NCBI RefSeq assembly: GCF_026262505.1
Contig: NC_067207.1
Coordinates: forward strand, 24,272,082-24,336,081
Reading direction: 5' to 3'
Source of the DNA: Trichomonas vaginalis G3
Taxonomy: Eukaryota; Parabasalia; Trichomonadida; Trichomonadidae
DNA: 64,000 nt
The notes under the pieces were generated by a model that made no database searches, was not told where the DNA came from, and saw nothing but the letters and a program-made list of their open reading frames with translations. Positions 38,772-50,520 of the stretch are shown one piece after another. The position numbers and the translations under genes were made by a program. How positions within the stretch are numbered: the first letter of the stretch is position 1; the number at the start of each line of letters is the position of its first letter.

Positions 38772-40979
38772 TTATTTGATAGAAGGTTTCAATTTTGATA
38801 ATGAATATTTTTTCTCAAGCATCCTTACTTCTTTAGAAGAAGATGGATCTGGAATGTGAGGAAGGGGAAATGAAAGAGATATTCTGTCTTCTATTTTAGA
38901 TCGATCTGATTCAAGCGTTTTAATATTTCGAGTTCGATGATGAATAACTTTTGATTCTTGATGTTTTGGTGATGAATTAATTTGGTTTTGCTCAATAAAA
39001 TTGACTTTCATTGGTTTTCGTTTAATTTTCTTTGATCGAAGGATTGATTTTTCTGATTCCTCGATAGTTCGATAGTAATATCGGAACAATTCGTATTTGT
39101 TGAATGAATAAATTTCGAAGTTTTCTTCAAAAACATGTGAAAATGTATTTTCTGGATTGTCATGATCAAAAAGTTTCCAACAACGAACAATATCAATGTA
39201 TTTCTGCGGTGACAAAGAACCTGTTTCAAGAAGTGTTGAAATATCAAACAAAGGAAATGGAATGATATGAAAATTCTTAGAAATAATTTCAGCAATAAGT
39301 TTTTCAACAGTTTCTAATTTCATTTGTGATCCATCAACAATTACATATTGCAAATGTTCCATAGATAATTTAAGCTGTGGAATCATCAAAAGACATTCTT
39401 CTGGAATAGAATTAAAACTAACATCAATATATTCAACATTTTCAAGATGTGTTAAACTGTTAAGAATAATATTCGTTTCAAATCCTAATTCACAATTAGA
39501 CATGATAAATTGTTTCAAATTAACTAAATAGATGATGTTGATTGATAAATCACGAATAGTTGTTGGAATATCACTAATAATACATGACTTTAATGATAAT
39601 ACTTGTAAATGGAATAAAGTTTTCATAAATATAATAAATTGTGGAGTAATTTTATTGTTTTCCCATATAAATGTGTGAAAATTCTCTCCTGATGATGTTT
39701 CAAAGATTTTATTTGTTGAGTTCCAATCATCTGAACTAATTTTAATTGAACAAACAGAAAGTCGAAACTTTGGAATTCCAAATGATATCAATTTCGCAAA
39801 AAAAGATGGGAAAACACTTGGACCCCATTTGATATCATTTATCAATAGTGTTGTAAGTGTTTTAGGTAAATCATATTCATGATATTTAAAACATTGATTG
39901 TGATTCAAATTCAATGATCTCAATGAAACCTTAGAACAACTTGTTATTGCATTAATAGTATCAATGACATCTAATTGACATCCTGATAATGATAATTTGT
40001 TTAATTTTGGCATTTTATTAAGAAATGATTTGATATTTAATCCTAAAGTATTATCAAGAGTTAACATAGTTATTGTTGATCCTAATGATGGTAAAAATGA
40101 TGTTTGTAACTTTAATATTGAGCTCTGTTCAATGGCATTGTGGAAACCAAGAGAATGCATCTTTGTATTTAAATATGCTTGTGATAATAAATCTAGTTCT
40201 TCTTCACCAAGTGATGTATTGATAAATGTTAATCCTGTAAGAAAATGATTTTGGAATTTACAAAGAATATCCATAGCTGTATTAAATTCATATGAAAATG
40301 GTACTGAATCAATTGTAATATGTGAAAACTTTCCTTCGCATGCAATTAAATCAGAAAATATTTTATAGCCTGGATAATCATTGTTTCCATTAATAATCAC
40401 TTCATTTATCAATGGCGACATTTGTAATGTATTAATAATCAAAGGAATAGTATTTGAAGAGTATTCTGTTATGTTTATTTGATGTTTTTTGAGCATTAAA
40501 GATAATTTAAATTTTTGAATGTCATTATCAGGTATTTCGATATGTTGTAATGAACGAATATGCATAAACTTTGCAAATATTGATCGAGGAGAAGGAATAT
40601 GCTCAGGAAAATGATTTCTTGAAAAATTGAGCTTGATTTGTTCATCGTTAGTAAAGAGTTGCTGTATCACGTAATTAATTGCTAAAGGTACTTCATTTTT
40701 ATCTTTATAAGTAAAGTGAAATAAGATTTCGGTATTGAAGAGAAGTTTACACTCATTCTCATCAAACTGATCAATGTGAGCAAGTTCAAACCATACACCA
40801 CATCTAAGTATTTCGACTTGACTCTTCTTGATATCAAAATAAACGATTTCGTTATCCGTTATTGCGAGTTTTCGCTGACTTTTACCTCCATGGTCATGTA
40901 TCTTCGTAACTTCAGTAATTAGTATCACATCTTCTCCTCGCTGATGAAAAAACTCTTTCACTTCTTGATTTCCTTGCAT
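38772..40979 (-). CDS. CARMIL-like leucine-rich repeat protein
   Basis: A 735-residue protein. Residues ~1-115 have PH-like beta-rich text (VILITEVTKIHDHGGKSQRKLAITDNE, VEILRCGVWFELAHIDQFDE), as in the non-canonical PH domain of CARMIL. A long block of irregular ribonuclease-inhibitor-type LRRs follows (LTFINTSLGEEELDLL, LTMLTLDNTLGL, KLSLSGCQLDVI, SLNLNHNQC, QFIMSNCELGF, YIDVSFNSIP). The last ~130 residues are charged and disordered. In other eukaryotes such proteins regulate actin capping at membranes; trichomonads have many of unknown role. No signal peptide seen, so probably cytosolic. Confidence 0.7.
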   Translation of the reverse strand: MQGNQEVKEFFHQRGEDVILITEVTKIHDHGGKSQRKLAITDNEIVYFDIKKSQVEILRCGVWFELAHIDQFDENECKLLFNTEILFHFTYKDKNEVPLAINYVIQQLFTNDEQIKLNFSRNHFPEHIPSPRSIFAKFMHIRSLQHIEIPDNDIQKFKLSLMLKKHQINITEYSSNTIPLIINTLQMSPLINEVIINGNNDYPGYKIFSDLIACEGKFSHITIDSVPFSYEFNTAMDILCKFQNHFLTGLTFINTSLGEEELDLLSQAYLNTKMHSLGFHNAIEQSSILKLQTSFLPSLGSTITMLTLDNTLGLNIKSFLNKMPKLNKLSLSGCQLDVIDTINAITSCSKVSLRSLNLNHNQCFKYHEYDLPKTLTTLLINDIKWGPSVFPSFFAKLISFGIPKFRLSVCSIKISSDDWNSTNKIFETSSGENFHTFIWENNKITPQFIIFMKTLFHLQVLSLKSCIISDIPTTIRDLSINIIYLVNLKQFIMSNCELGFETNIILNSLTHLENVEYIDVSFNSIPEECLLMIPQLKLSMEHLQYVIVDGSQMKLETVEKLIAEIISKNFHIIPFPLFDISTLLETGSLSPQKYIDIVRCWKLFDHDNPENTFSHVFEENFEIYSFNKYELFRYYYRTIEESEKSILRSKKIKRKPMKVNFIEQNQINSSPKHQESKVIHHRTRNIKTLESDRSKIEDRISLSFPLPHIPDPSSSKEVRMLEKKYSLSKLKPSIK

Positions 40980-41479
40980 TTGACAATAGAAAGTTTTGAG
41001 AATGTATCGGATGTAAGAATTTCAAATACACCTCAAATCCGAAAACATCATAGAATAAAGGAGAATTCTTAAATAACAAAAATTGATGCGAAGACCTTTC
41101 CTGTCGTAGTTGGTAATCGAAATCGAACTACGGAATTCGTTTTAGGAAGACAATATACCAAAAGTTGATTTACAATTCAATAGTTGATGCATAATGCAAT
41201 AAGCATCATTATTAAATTCCTTCAAATTAAAAATTATTTCAACAGATGTGCAATATTTTTGATGTTAAGTTATACAAAATTATTTAGTATCACATCCTAG
41301 GCCTTAATGAACAGATGGCATCTATCATTATACAGAATGATCAAATTCAATGCAATAAGTCATAGTGTTGTTCAAATATAGAATAACATTCAAATCAAGA
41401 TAAGTAATCAGAACCAATATTAAGCTAAATAACAATCCATTACACGAATCTCTGAAATCCATCCGTTTTCAATTTCCAG
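40980..41479. other. Intergenic, nothing recognised
   Basis: Divergent spacer of 500 bases with both promoters; no repeat recognised. Confidence 0.45.
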
Positions 41480-42940
41480 ATGTCTGGATCGAGTTTCTTA
41501 GATAACTCGAACTTTGGAAGTTCATTCCTCAACGGAATCGAAGACATCGGACTTGGTGGTGTCGGTCCACCAAAGAAAGCTAAGCCAAAAGTTGAAGAAA
41601 AGAAACCTCCACCAAAATCTACTTCATCTAATACTACAACAAAGAAATCAAACGATACAAAAGGCGATAACAAAGGAAGTAAAACTACATCATCAAAACC
41701 AGGCGGTCCAAAACGTGGGCCACGTGCTCCTTTAATGAATTTAGGTGATTTAACATCAATTTTACCTCCAGCGACAACACCAATAATATCACCAATTCAG
41801 AAATCAACTGCAGATCCATTTCAAATACCAAATACATCACCTAATTCAACTCTTTACAATCCAATTCAAATTCATCAAATGCCACAGACTCCTCCCATAT
41901 TGACCATGATAGAAAATAGGCTAACAAGCTCTCTCCAAGCGTCATTAAAGAATTTAGCTGCAGAATTTATACAGACACTTCCAACTCTTTTCCCTGATGA
42001 CGATTTAGTATCGCAAGCAGTAACTTCATGTGTATCAGACCTTCAGGACAAGATCAGATCCATTATTACCTTCAATGTCGAACAAAATCCCAATACAAAT
42101 AACGTTAATTCGATTTTTGCTTCATATGCTCCATTATTCCGTGATTTATACTTCGAAGCTGAAAAAGCAAAAGGCAAAGATTACTCTGTTTTCGATAATT
42201 CCATTAGAGAAGCAAGAGCATCAGCAAATTCAGCTTCCACAGCCTTTCAGACACAAATACAAGAAGGACTTGATGAATTTACAGCATTAATAAATGATCT
42301 GAACTACTCTAGAATGAATTACGAGACTGCAGCAAGATCATATCAAAAAAATCATTCTCATCTGCTTGAAACATACAATACATTAGAAATCAGAAAGGCA
42401 GAACTTGATGCCGATGCCGAAATCATTGAAATGAAGAAGAGACATCTTGAATCTGAACAAGATAAAAATAATACAACGGCAGAGATCGATATTACCGATC
42501 TTGCATCAATTGCAAGAGAATCTTTGGACACAATAAAGTCAAGTCTATCAGCAGATGACATTTCTCAGCAAGTTAGTCGAACTTCTTATAATATTGAATC
42601 AATTTGTGACGAAATCAACCAAATGAGACATATTAAGTATTACCAGATGCAAGACTTCCAAGATCAGATTACAATGGCCACTTCTGTCACTTATACTTAC
42701 AATACTCAACGACAAATCGCTGATGACACAGCAATTCCTGCCATTGAGTCATCCGTTATTGAAGAAGATAACGCATCTGTAACGCCAAGCCAAGAATTAA
42801 AGAAAAAATTGAGATCAATTTCAATAGCCCGAAGAGAATCGCTTCAGAAGGCCACTGACTTCATGGATAACGTAAGGAGAGGTGAAAGAAGAAGATCTAG
42901 GAAACAAGTTACCGATATATCCCTTCTAAGTTCTGTATAA
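41480..42940 (+). CDS. Coiled-coil protein with Lys/Pro/Ser-rich N-terminus
   Basis: A 486-residue protein. Residues 1-90 are low complexity (PPKKAKPKVEEKKPPPKS, SKTTSSKPGGPKRGPRAP). Residues ~140-200 are helical. A long coiled coil spans about 250-400 (NYSRMNYETAARSYQKNHSH, LDADAEIIEMKKRHLESEQD). The C-terminus is basic (RRGERRRSRKQ). The disordered head plus coiled-coil tail recalls basal-body linker proteins such as FBF1, but similarity is compositional only. The start follows a TTTCAATTTCCAG context. Confidence 0.6.
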   Translation: MSGSSFLDNSNFGSSFLNGIEDIGLGGVGPPKKAKPKVEEKKPPPKSTSSNTTTKKSNDTKGDNKGSKTTSSKPGGPKRGPRAPLMNLGDLTSILPPATTPIISPIQKSTADPFQIPNTSPNSTLYNPIQIHQMPQTPPILTMIENRLTSSLQASLKNLAAEFIQTLPTLFPDDDLVSQAVTSCVSDLQDKIRSIITFNVEQNPNTNNVNSIFASYAPLFRDLYFEAEKAKGKDYSVFDNSIREARASANSASTAFQTQIQEGLDEFTALINDLNYSRMNYETAARSYQKNHSHLLETYNTLEIRKAELDADAEIIEMKKRHLESEQDKNNTTAEIDITDLASIARESLDTIKSSLSADDISQQVSRTSYNIESICDEINQMRHIKYYQMQDFQDQITMATSVTYTYNTQRQIADDTAIPAIESSVIEEDNASVTPSQELKKKLRSISIARRESLQKATDFMDNVRRGERRRSRKQVTDISLLSSV

Positions 42941-45153
42941 TTATATTATTTTTTTGTTTGTATATAAAAATATTGTTTTGATTTTGATATTTGCTATTAA
43001 CATCACAAAGACATATAGAAAACCGTAATAGCTATTGTAGGAAATAAAATTGATGCAATTCTGTCAGATATTTCAGAAAATGATGCAAATAAATAGGTCA
43101 AATCCAATACATATCAAATGCTCTTTACATTGTCAAAGATTATATAGTATATATCTAATAAAATTAAATTGTTGTTAAAATTTATCTGGTTAACAAAGAA
43201 TTGATGGAAAATATGGAGTATGTTAGTGTATACCAGCCAGATTCAGATAAGGAGAAGGAAGGATACTGTAAATTTAGAGGGGCATCACTTTTTTTTTGCA
43301 GAAGTGCCGCCACGCCCAAACTTTGATATCATTGTCCCAGACTTTACTACGAAAATCTAGTCCTATAGGTGACAATAAAAGTCTACCAAATGATCCCCTT
43401 ATTTGCTTCACCCCAAAATAATATTTGCGATTTCAACGACAAAAGATAAAATACCCAATATGACGAATGAATAAGTACTACTAGCATAACCTAATTATTG
43501 ACAACAGTTTGAATTTCCTATTTATTCAAAATTTGTAAAATTTCTATCTCAAATAAGATCAATTAAGCGATATAGTATACTTGAATTATGATAATTATGT
43601 TTTACATCCATAGTAGATTACCATTACTGACTATTTTTTAGACAGGATCAAAATTTTCAAATAATGAAAAATGAATATTTATATTCTAACTTATATAGCA
43701 TGCTGATTTGCTTTTTATGCAATCAAAAGATTCATATCTCTTATAGCCTACTCATTTAATAAAAATAATTTTTGAAATTTTATGTTTCTATAATTTACTG
43801 CTTCAATAAAGCTCAGTAATGAGCACTATTGATTCATCTATTAAGTCTTTTATATTTTGCAATTATTAAGGAATAACAAATAATTTTTGATCAATTAGCG
43901 AATATAGCATGAATTAAGCTTAGTAAACATCATACAATCTGAATTCGGATATTAGTATCTAGATTACGATGGTTAATGTGAAAGATAACCGTATCATTTT
44001 TTAAACTATCTTTGAAAACTATGGAAAATTCTCGCATTATAGTATTTACTGAATGTATGAAGTTGATTGTCTAATTGTCAATATAATTGTCATATTGATT
44101 AGATAAAAAATATTGGAAATCTTTTGCAATGAGCATTTTTGTAGTAAAATATATTGCTTTTACAAAATAATATTCATGTATTCTTACTTACAAACTCAAA
44201 ACTCAGGATGATTATATAGAAAAATAAAAATTTGTTAGTAATCAAACAAAATATTGATAGTGCTGCTTCAAAGAAATTCAATGAAATCTAACGTGTCCAT
44301 ATTGAATTATTTCGACTTCTCTTTATGAAATTCGTTTATAACATATTATCAGGATGCTGAAAAAGTGAGAGTGTCAAATATTTAAGGTTCTTTTTTGAGA
44401 ACAACCGCTAAATAAAAAATACAAATAAACGACACATTTGGCATCTATGATATATAACAAAACTATTTTCCCATATATTTTGAGCAAAAAACTCAAAATT
44501 GAGAGTGGAAGCACTTCTTTTTTTGCCAATGAATGTGAGCACCTATATCTGAAACGCATACTTCCAGCCATTCTTGAGAGCTGTCTTTTTGGCAAACGGA
44601 GTTTATTTGCACCATGACGCTAGATGTTAAAGAAGATCGATGATTTTACGATTTTAATTATTAATATTTCCAATATCTTCTTCACTAAATTGCAAATTTA
44701 TCAATATTCTTTAACATCTCGCGTCATGGTGCAAATAAACTCCGTTTGCCAAAAAGACAGCTCCCAAGAATGGCTGGAAGTATATGTTTCAGATTTTGGT
44801 GCTCATATTCATGGTGAAAAAAAGTGATGCAGTTTGAAATCAAACATCAAAAGATGAATTCTAATCTATGTATTTCAAGGTCCATATTCATCAGAGGAGA
44901 TAAATTTTACGTTTTCTGCTATGAATGTAATCAGAGATTCGCTAGTTTATTAAAAATTGTTAATATGAAACTAAGAATTTCGATAAAAAACAGTTCCTCT
45001 ATGGTAATTTTTGGACTAAAAGATATAACATTATTAGTTTTTCAGAAAGCAAGTAATTTATGATTTCAAGTTTAGATTTTTTTGGAGAAATGAAATTTCT
45101 TTTCAATTTTTCTTCAAGTTTTCTTGAGTTTTTTTACTTGCAATTAGACAAAA
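42941..45153. other. 2.2 kb spacer containing a fold-back element
   Basis: No supported gene. The main feature is the long inverted repeat at 44511-44829. A string GCATCACTTTTTTTTTGC at about 43284 resembles the outer end of its right arm but is too short to call. Confidence 0.5.
44511..44829. repeat. Fold-back element, ~130-bp inverted arms
   Basis: Left arm 44511-44640 and right arm 44701-44829 are inverted copies at about 85-90% identity, around a 60-base AT-rich spacer. The longest perfect match is AGCTGTCTTTTTGGCAAACG continuing through GGAGTTTATTTGCACCATGACGC. Long ORFs crossing the arms are by-products. The element could be a fold-back MITE or a source of a long hairpin RNA. Confidence 0.85.
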
Positions 45154-48100
45154 ATGGAGTTAACAAGTGAAATTCAGGAAAAAACGAGAGAAGCCTTTGT
45201 TGATTACTTAGCTGATCCGTTAGATGAAGGAGATATGATATTAGTTATGAGTGATAAACCAGTTGAAGAAACACACGAAACAGCCATTAATTACTGTAAC
45301 ATTCTTCGCGATCTTAAGAATCCAAATTCTCGAAACAAAACAAGTTTACATCAAAGATTTAACATTGAAAGGTATAATGTCGAAAAACTACAAGCAGAAA
45401 TTCGAAATCATCTTAAAACAACTAAAGTACAACCAGTTTTAGACGGAATAAAAGTAATTTCGGATTATTTAAATGGAAATAACGAAGTTACAGCAACAAT
45501 TACATCATTTGGTGTTTTGCTTACATATTTAAATCAATACATGATATTCAAACAGCAGACAGAAGAACTTGTTGTCCAAATTATCAAAAAAGTCGAAGAA
45601 TTTACGAGCGATGCCCAAGAAATCTTCGGATTACTATTAAAAACAGACGAACCACTTACTGATGAGCAAATTGCCAAGCTTTTACCAACGAATATCACTG
45701 ATAGAACATTACATATCATAACACCCAGATTAGGAGAGCTTCTTAAGCACAAAGACCTTCAAGATAAGTTCTGCAACACAGACATTATTACAAAAGACCT
45801 CGATATCCATTTACTTCTCCCAATATATCTAGATTTGGCCGACCAAGGCGAACAGATCTACAATTTCGCAGTTTCGCTTTCATATGAAGCCCCAATTTCA
45901 ATCATCAACAGCGCAATCCGAAATTTACTCTCTCCCAAGAATAAAATTAGGCAATGTGCTTTAGATTGTCTTTCAGTCAGTTCCATACAACCAGACGATG
46001 TCAACCACAAGCTATTTTGTCTTATCTTCATGCAAGGAGGCACGAATCCTTCCGCCGTTGAGTTATTGAAGAAATTACATCTTAAACGTCCGAGAGTTGA
46101 CTTAATTTACAGGATGTACAATGATCTGTTCAAATTGAAGAACAAGGATGAATCATTAGTTGAAGATGTTGGTCGATCATTTGCTGTTTTGATGGCGAAA
46201 GAAGATCAAGAAGAATTTATCAAATATTTAGTGAATATTTTCGAAAGTAATTCGATAACAAATGTTTCCGATGCAGAAAAACAGTTCCAAAATGATGTTC
46301 GAGCATCCGTTTCTTTTGCTTTGTTACAGTTCAAGCCATTAACCGAGGAATGCATGAATTTCATCATAACAACAGGTTTAAGTGACAATAATCCTGTTGT
46401 TATTAAGAATTTCAGCGAATTGATAAAGTTTTACATCGAAAACTTCGAAGAAGATGAAAGGAATCTACTTTATAACAAGATGTATACTATTTTGAATCTT
46501 CCTCCTTTGGATATTGAATCAAACATCCAATTGAGATTGAGTTTGATTGAATTATGTTTGCAAATTGTTCTTGATGACAAGGATTCGATTTATGATTTCG
46601 TTTTTATGCTAATTTCTCAAAATTTAAGGTCAAATGATGAAAGACTTAAAACTACAAGTTGCAAAGCTATTTCTAGTATATGTAAGAAATATCCTGAAGT
46701 TGTTGATTTCTATTTACCTCAAGTTGTTCAAATTCTTCCGAAATTGACAACAAAAGAAAAAATTGAATCTTATTCTTACGCTTATTCTTCTTTTGTTCAT
46801 TCTCTTGGTATCACAGGATTGAATACAAAACAAGTGTTTGAGTTCACACATTCACTTGCTATTTCTTCTGATCAATCTGTTAGAGAGATCTTCGGTTTCG
46901 TTGTTATCTCTCTTTCTAGTTTATTTAAAGGTTTGTTGGAACCGAGTTTGCCAAAATTTTTATCTGATTTGTTTAAATTGACAGGAGATTCGAAACAAAA
47001 CGTGAGAGAATCAGCAGATTCATGTCTTGAAGTTGTTACTTCCAATTTAACAAAGGCTTGTTCTGAAAGAGCTCTTCCTATTGCAATTAAATTTGCTTCA
47101 GATGATAATTCATGGAAATCTCAATACAAAGCAATTAATTTTATTAACAATTTGTTTAAGAAAGGAACAAAAAACATGCATCGATATATATTCGATATTG
47201 TTAGTTCTATATCTCTTTCTGTTAAGTCTGCATCAACTGATGTAAAGAAAGCCAGTTCTGAAACATTTGAATACATTAAATCATTGATAACAAATGAAAG
47301 TGTTTCAAAAATTTTCGAATCTCTTGTTGAAAGTTTAATTAGCCAAAGTAATGTAGATAACGCTTTAGAGAAATTGATGCATATGAACTTGGACAGTAAA
47401 TTAGATGTTGATTCATTATCATTGATTGTTCCTGTTTTAATTAATGGTTGTAGAACAAATTCCAATGAAACAAAATTAAATTCATTGAAAATTATTACGA
47501 ATCTTCCACAGATTTCTGTTGATGGATCATTGAAAGTATTCTCTGATCAATTAGTTCCTTCCGTCTACCAATTGATCTCTGATGCAAATCCGAATACTCG
47601 TGCTTTGGCTTCGAGTTGTTTATCTAAATTAATTGTCAAATTTAATACAAGTGTTTATGACAATGTAATGAATCAATTGATCAATGAAATGATCAGTAAG
47701 AACAGTTTCTCTGAGAGACAAGGTTGTGCAATGACAATTGCTTCGCTTATTAAAACAAGAGGTGTTGAAGAACTCAATAAACAATTGCTTGATTTCATTG
47801 AAAAAGCGAGAAACGACAAAAACATACAAGTTAGAGAATGTTATGTTTCTCTTTTAGGTTTCTTGAGTCATTTCTTTGGCGCTGAAGAATTTAGTTCATG
47901 TTATGATATAACTATTGATGCTGTTCTTGAAGCATGTTCAGATACAAGTGATGTAATAAGAACTGTTGGATTAAGAAGTGTTTCTTTGATTGCAAAAACA
48001 TTTGCACAATCAAAACCTGATTTAATTATCAATCCATTTAATAACTGTGCATTGAAAGATAACTGGAGATACAGATTGTGCGCTGTTCATTTCCTTAAAT

Positions 48101-50508
48101 CATTTGTTAGTGCATGCTTAGGAACATCGGAAGCAGATGACAGAGGAATAAGAAACATCGGAGAACTGTTGACACAAATAGAAAAATCTCTTCAACCTGA
48201 TATTTGTGCACAAACATTAGTTACATTGTTTATTTTGTGTAGCGATCCTGTTTCAACAGTAAAACAAGAAGCAATGAGTGTTTGGAGACAAATTGTGCCA
48301 AATACTGGTGGTTATCTTCGTGAACACGTTGAAACATATATAGATACTGTTACTTTGTTTGTTACAAGTGATAGAGAAGTTGTTAGAACAGTTGGTGCCC
48401 TTTCAATGAAAGAATTTGTCCACAAAGTTGGTGGTCAAAGTTTAATTTCTCTCGTTGAAAAACTTGAAGAACTTATTAAAATTGAAGATATCGATATCGA
48501 ACATGGTGTTTTACTTTGTATACATACATTGGGCGAAGACATGGATTACGATATCAAACTTCGAAGTTTGCAAGTCATTGCGCCATTCATGAGTTCTCCT
48601 TATGAAATTGTTCGTCTTGAAAGTTTAGGAACTTTCTCTGATTTCAAGAAATCTCTTGGAGATGTTGGAACAAGAACAATCTGCAGCAAACTCGTTGATT
48701 TCGTTTATTCAGAGTCACAAACTAAAGAAGATATCAGTGACTTGAAAGGTTTAATCAACAGTTTGGACAGAACATCATTAAACCAACTCGTCATGAAGAT
48801 TTTACAACGTCCTTTGAACGAACAATCATCAAGTATTGGTGGAAAAATCATTTCCATCAGTGAAGATGCCTTAGATCCAATCTTTTCGATATTTGTTGAA
48901 AGAATTTTTGGTATATGTGTTGAGAAATGCGAAGGAGAAGAAGAAAATGTCTCGTTAAACATGTCAGAGAACATAATAAATCATTGCAACAAACAACATC
49001 TGAAAATATTTGTTCAGAAGTTGTTGACAACATTAAGAAGCCCTCAACCAGAAGAAAGATATCCATCAATGTCATTATTGAAGAGCGTGATCGAGAATCA
49101 TGATTACGACAAAGAGATCTTCGAAAGCATCATTCGAGGAACAATTTATGTCCTTGATGATCCCGTTGACAGTTTGATGAACATGTCAATAGAAACAATC
49201 AAAATTGTTTGTGACAGAGCTGTTGAAAAACGAAAAGAAGAAGAACTAATAGATATTTCTTTCTTCTTATCAGATACATTAGAACAGATTGGTTCATCCA
49301 GTCAATTACGTGCTTTCGAATATGAATATTCATTCGAATACATCTATCAGTTCATCATCGAATGTCTTTGCAGTTCATCGGAGAATTCAGTTTTGAACAC
49401 AGGAAAACTACTTAAATGTATCATTCCTCAACTAAAGAATCGACCGAAATACACTCGAAATCTCATGTCAAAGATCATTTTCGCGTCACAGATAACACAG
49501 AACACAGATATCACACAAGTTCTATTAGAAGCAAGTCGTTGTTTGTTCAAGTTCTGCAATGATGATCGTGATCTCATGATCAACTCATTTGCAAGCACTT
49601 TTATCAAATTGTTCAAAGAAAACAACACGACACTTCAAGAATTTGTTAGTGACACATTCTGTTTGTATGCAAACAAGATCTCTACACCAGATATTGTTAT
49701 CAAGATCTTCCTTATGATTTTGAAACAACAAGGAAAACAAATTTCATCAATCATCATTAAATCATTGATCAAAATCATTTCGAACAAGAACATCAGTCAA
49801 AACATTTGTGATTCAATCATCGAAGTCATTGGACACAGTATCCATACAGGAACAATCCAGATGGTCAAGATCAAGTCAGAGTTGATTGCAAAAGCACTTA
49901 TTTCGGCTGGTGAAATGTCAACACTTAATTTCATCAACTACAGAGGTTCATTCGACATCAACCGCGACGACATGAAGATTTCATGCATCACAATCATGAC
50001 TGAGATTGTCAACAGCAACAAGACGAACATCATCGACATCATCTTCAACGAGTTCATGAACTTGATCTCAAAGATCGATCGCGAGCGAAGTAAAGATGCC
50101 AAGATGTTGTATCCGAAACTTATTGTTTCAATGATCATGGTTAAGAACGAAATTTGTTCAGATATGATGCCACACATCATCAACATGATTGAGAAAGAAG
50201 ATTCGGAAATCAGAGTCGAAACAATCCAGAACATCCAGAGTTTCGCTTCTCTTGATACAGATGTTTTCGACAAGATACAAGAAACAGTTCTGAAAACACT
50301 TGTCAATTCATATCGAACAGGAGACATGGCTGTTAAATTTGCATCATCAAACACATTGTTTGTTTTGTTCAAATTAGAAGAACTTACACAACCACAGTTA
50401 CAGAAGCTCGCAGAAGTTGTTGGTGATGTTGAACGAACCAAGAATGACTTCAACGAAATCATCAAACAATCACAGTCAGATAGAAACAACAAAAAGATAA
50501 GAAGATAA
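45154..50508 (+). CDS. GCN1-like giant HEAT-repeat protein
   Basis: A 1784-residue protein made of HEAT repeats throughout (VKKASSETFEYIKSLI, NPNTRALASSCLSKLI, VIRTVGLRSVSLIAK, VVRTVGALSMKEFVHKVGG). The central block (VNKLT/WKSQYKAINFINNLF, LSLIVPVLINGCR, LVPSVYQLISDANPNTRALASSCL) follows the order of the eEF3-like and RWD-binding region of GCN1. GCN1 binds ribosomes and activates the eIF2-alpha kinase GCN2 during amino acid shortage. It is shorter than yeast or human GCN1 (about 2670 residues), with a reduced N-terminal part. Other large HEAT proteins remain possible. The single uninterrupted frame of 5.4 kb is the longest in the window. Confidence 0.72.
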   Translation: MELTSEIQEKTREAFVDYLADPLDEGDMILVMSDKPVEETHETAINYCNILRDLKNPNSRNKTSLHQRFNIERYNVEKLQAEIRNHLKTTKVQPVLDGIKVISDYLNGNNEVTATITSFGVLLTYLNQYMIFKQQTEELVVQIIKKVEEFTSDAQEIFGLLLKTDEPLTDEQIAKLLPTNITDRTLHIITPRLGELLKHKDLQDKFCNTDIITKDLDIHLLLPIYLDLADQGEQIYNFAVSLSYEAPISIINSAIRNLLSPKNKIRQCALDCLSVSSIQPDDVNHKLFCLIFMQGGTNPSAVELLKKLHLKRPRVDLIYRMYNDLFKLKNKDESLVEDVGRSFAVLMAKEDQEEFIKYLVNIFESNSITNVSDAEKQFQNDVRASVSFALLQFKPLTEECMNFIITTGLSDNNPVVIKNFSELIKFYIENFEEDERNLLYNKMYTILNLPPLDIESNIQLRLSLIELCLQIVLDDKDSIYDFVFMLISQNLRSNDERLKTTSCKAISSICKKYPEVVDFYLPQVVQILPKLTTKEKIESYSYAYSSFVHSLGITGLNTKQVFEFTHSLAISSDQSVREIFGFVVISLSSLFKGLLEPSLPKFLSDLFKLTGDSKQNVRESADSCLEVVTSNLTKACSERALPIAIKFASDDNSWKSQYKAINFINNLFKKGTKNMHRYIFDIVSSISLSVKSASTDVKKASSETFEYIKSLITNESVSKIFESLVESLISQSNVDNALEKLMHMNLDSKLDVDSLSLIVPVLINGCRTNSNETKLNSLKIITNLPQISVDGSLKVFSDQLVPSVYQLISDANPNTRALASSCLSKLIVKFNTSVYDNVMNQLINEMISKNSFSERQGCAMTIASLIKTRGVEELNKQLLDFIEKARNDKNIQVRECYVSLLGFLSHFFGAEEFSSCYDITIDAVLEACSDTSDVIRTVGLRSVSLIAKTFAQSKPDLIINPFNNCALKDNWRYRLCAVHFLKSFVSACLGTSEADDRGIRNIGELLTQIEKSLQPDICAQTLVTLFILCSDPVSTVKQEAMSVWRQIVPNTGGYLREHVETYIDTVTLFVTSDREVVRTVGALSMKEFVHKVGGQSLISLVEKLEELIKIEDIDIEHGVLLCIHTLGEDMDYDIKLRSLQVIAPFMSSPYEIVRLESLGTFSDFKKSLGDVGTRTICSKLVDFVYSESQTKEDISDLKGLINSLDRTSLNQLVMKILQRPLNEQSSSIGGKIISISEDALDPIFSIFVERIFGICVEKCEGEEENVSLNMSENIINHCNKQHLKIFVQKLLTTLRSPQPEERYPSMSLLKSVIENHDYDKEIFESIIRGTIYVLDDPVDSLMNMSIETIKIVCDRAVEKRKEEELIDISFFLSDTLEQIGSSSQLRAFEYEYSFEYIYQFIIECLCSSSENSVLNTGKLLKCIIPQLKNRPKYTRNLMSKIIFASQITQNTDITQVLLEASRCLFKFCNDDRDLMINSFASTFIKLFKENNTTLQEFVSDTFCLYANKISTPDIVIKIFLMILKQQGKQISSIIIKSLIKIISNKNISQNICDSIIEVIGHSIHTGTIQMVKIKSELIAKALISAGEMSTLNFINYRGSFDINRDDMKISCITIMTEIVNSNKTNIIDIIFNEFMNLISKIDRERSKDAKMLYPKLIVSMIMVKNEICSDMMPHIINMIEKEDSEIRVETIQNIQSFASLDTDVFDKIQETVLKTLVNSYRTGDMAVKFASSNTLFVLFKLEELTQPQLQKLAEVVGDVERTKNDFNEIIKQSQSDRNNKKIRR

Positions 50509-50520
50509 AAAATTTTTTGT

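Noticed and set aside
44374..44827. Two ORFs reading into each arm of the fold-back repeat
   Set aside because: They are the same arm read from both sides; composition is not protein-like beyond the repeat.
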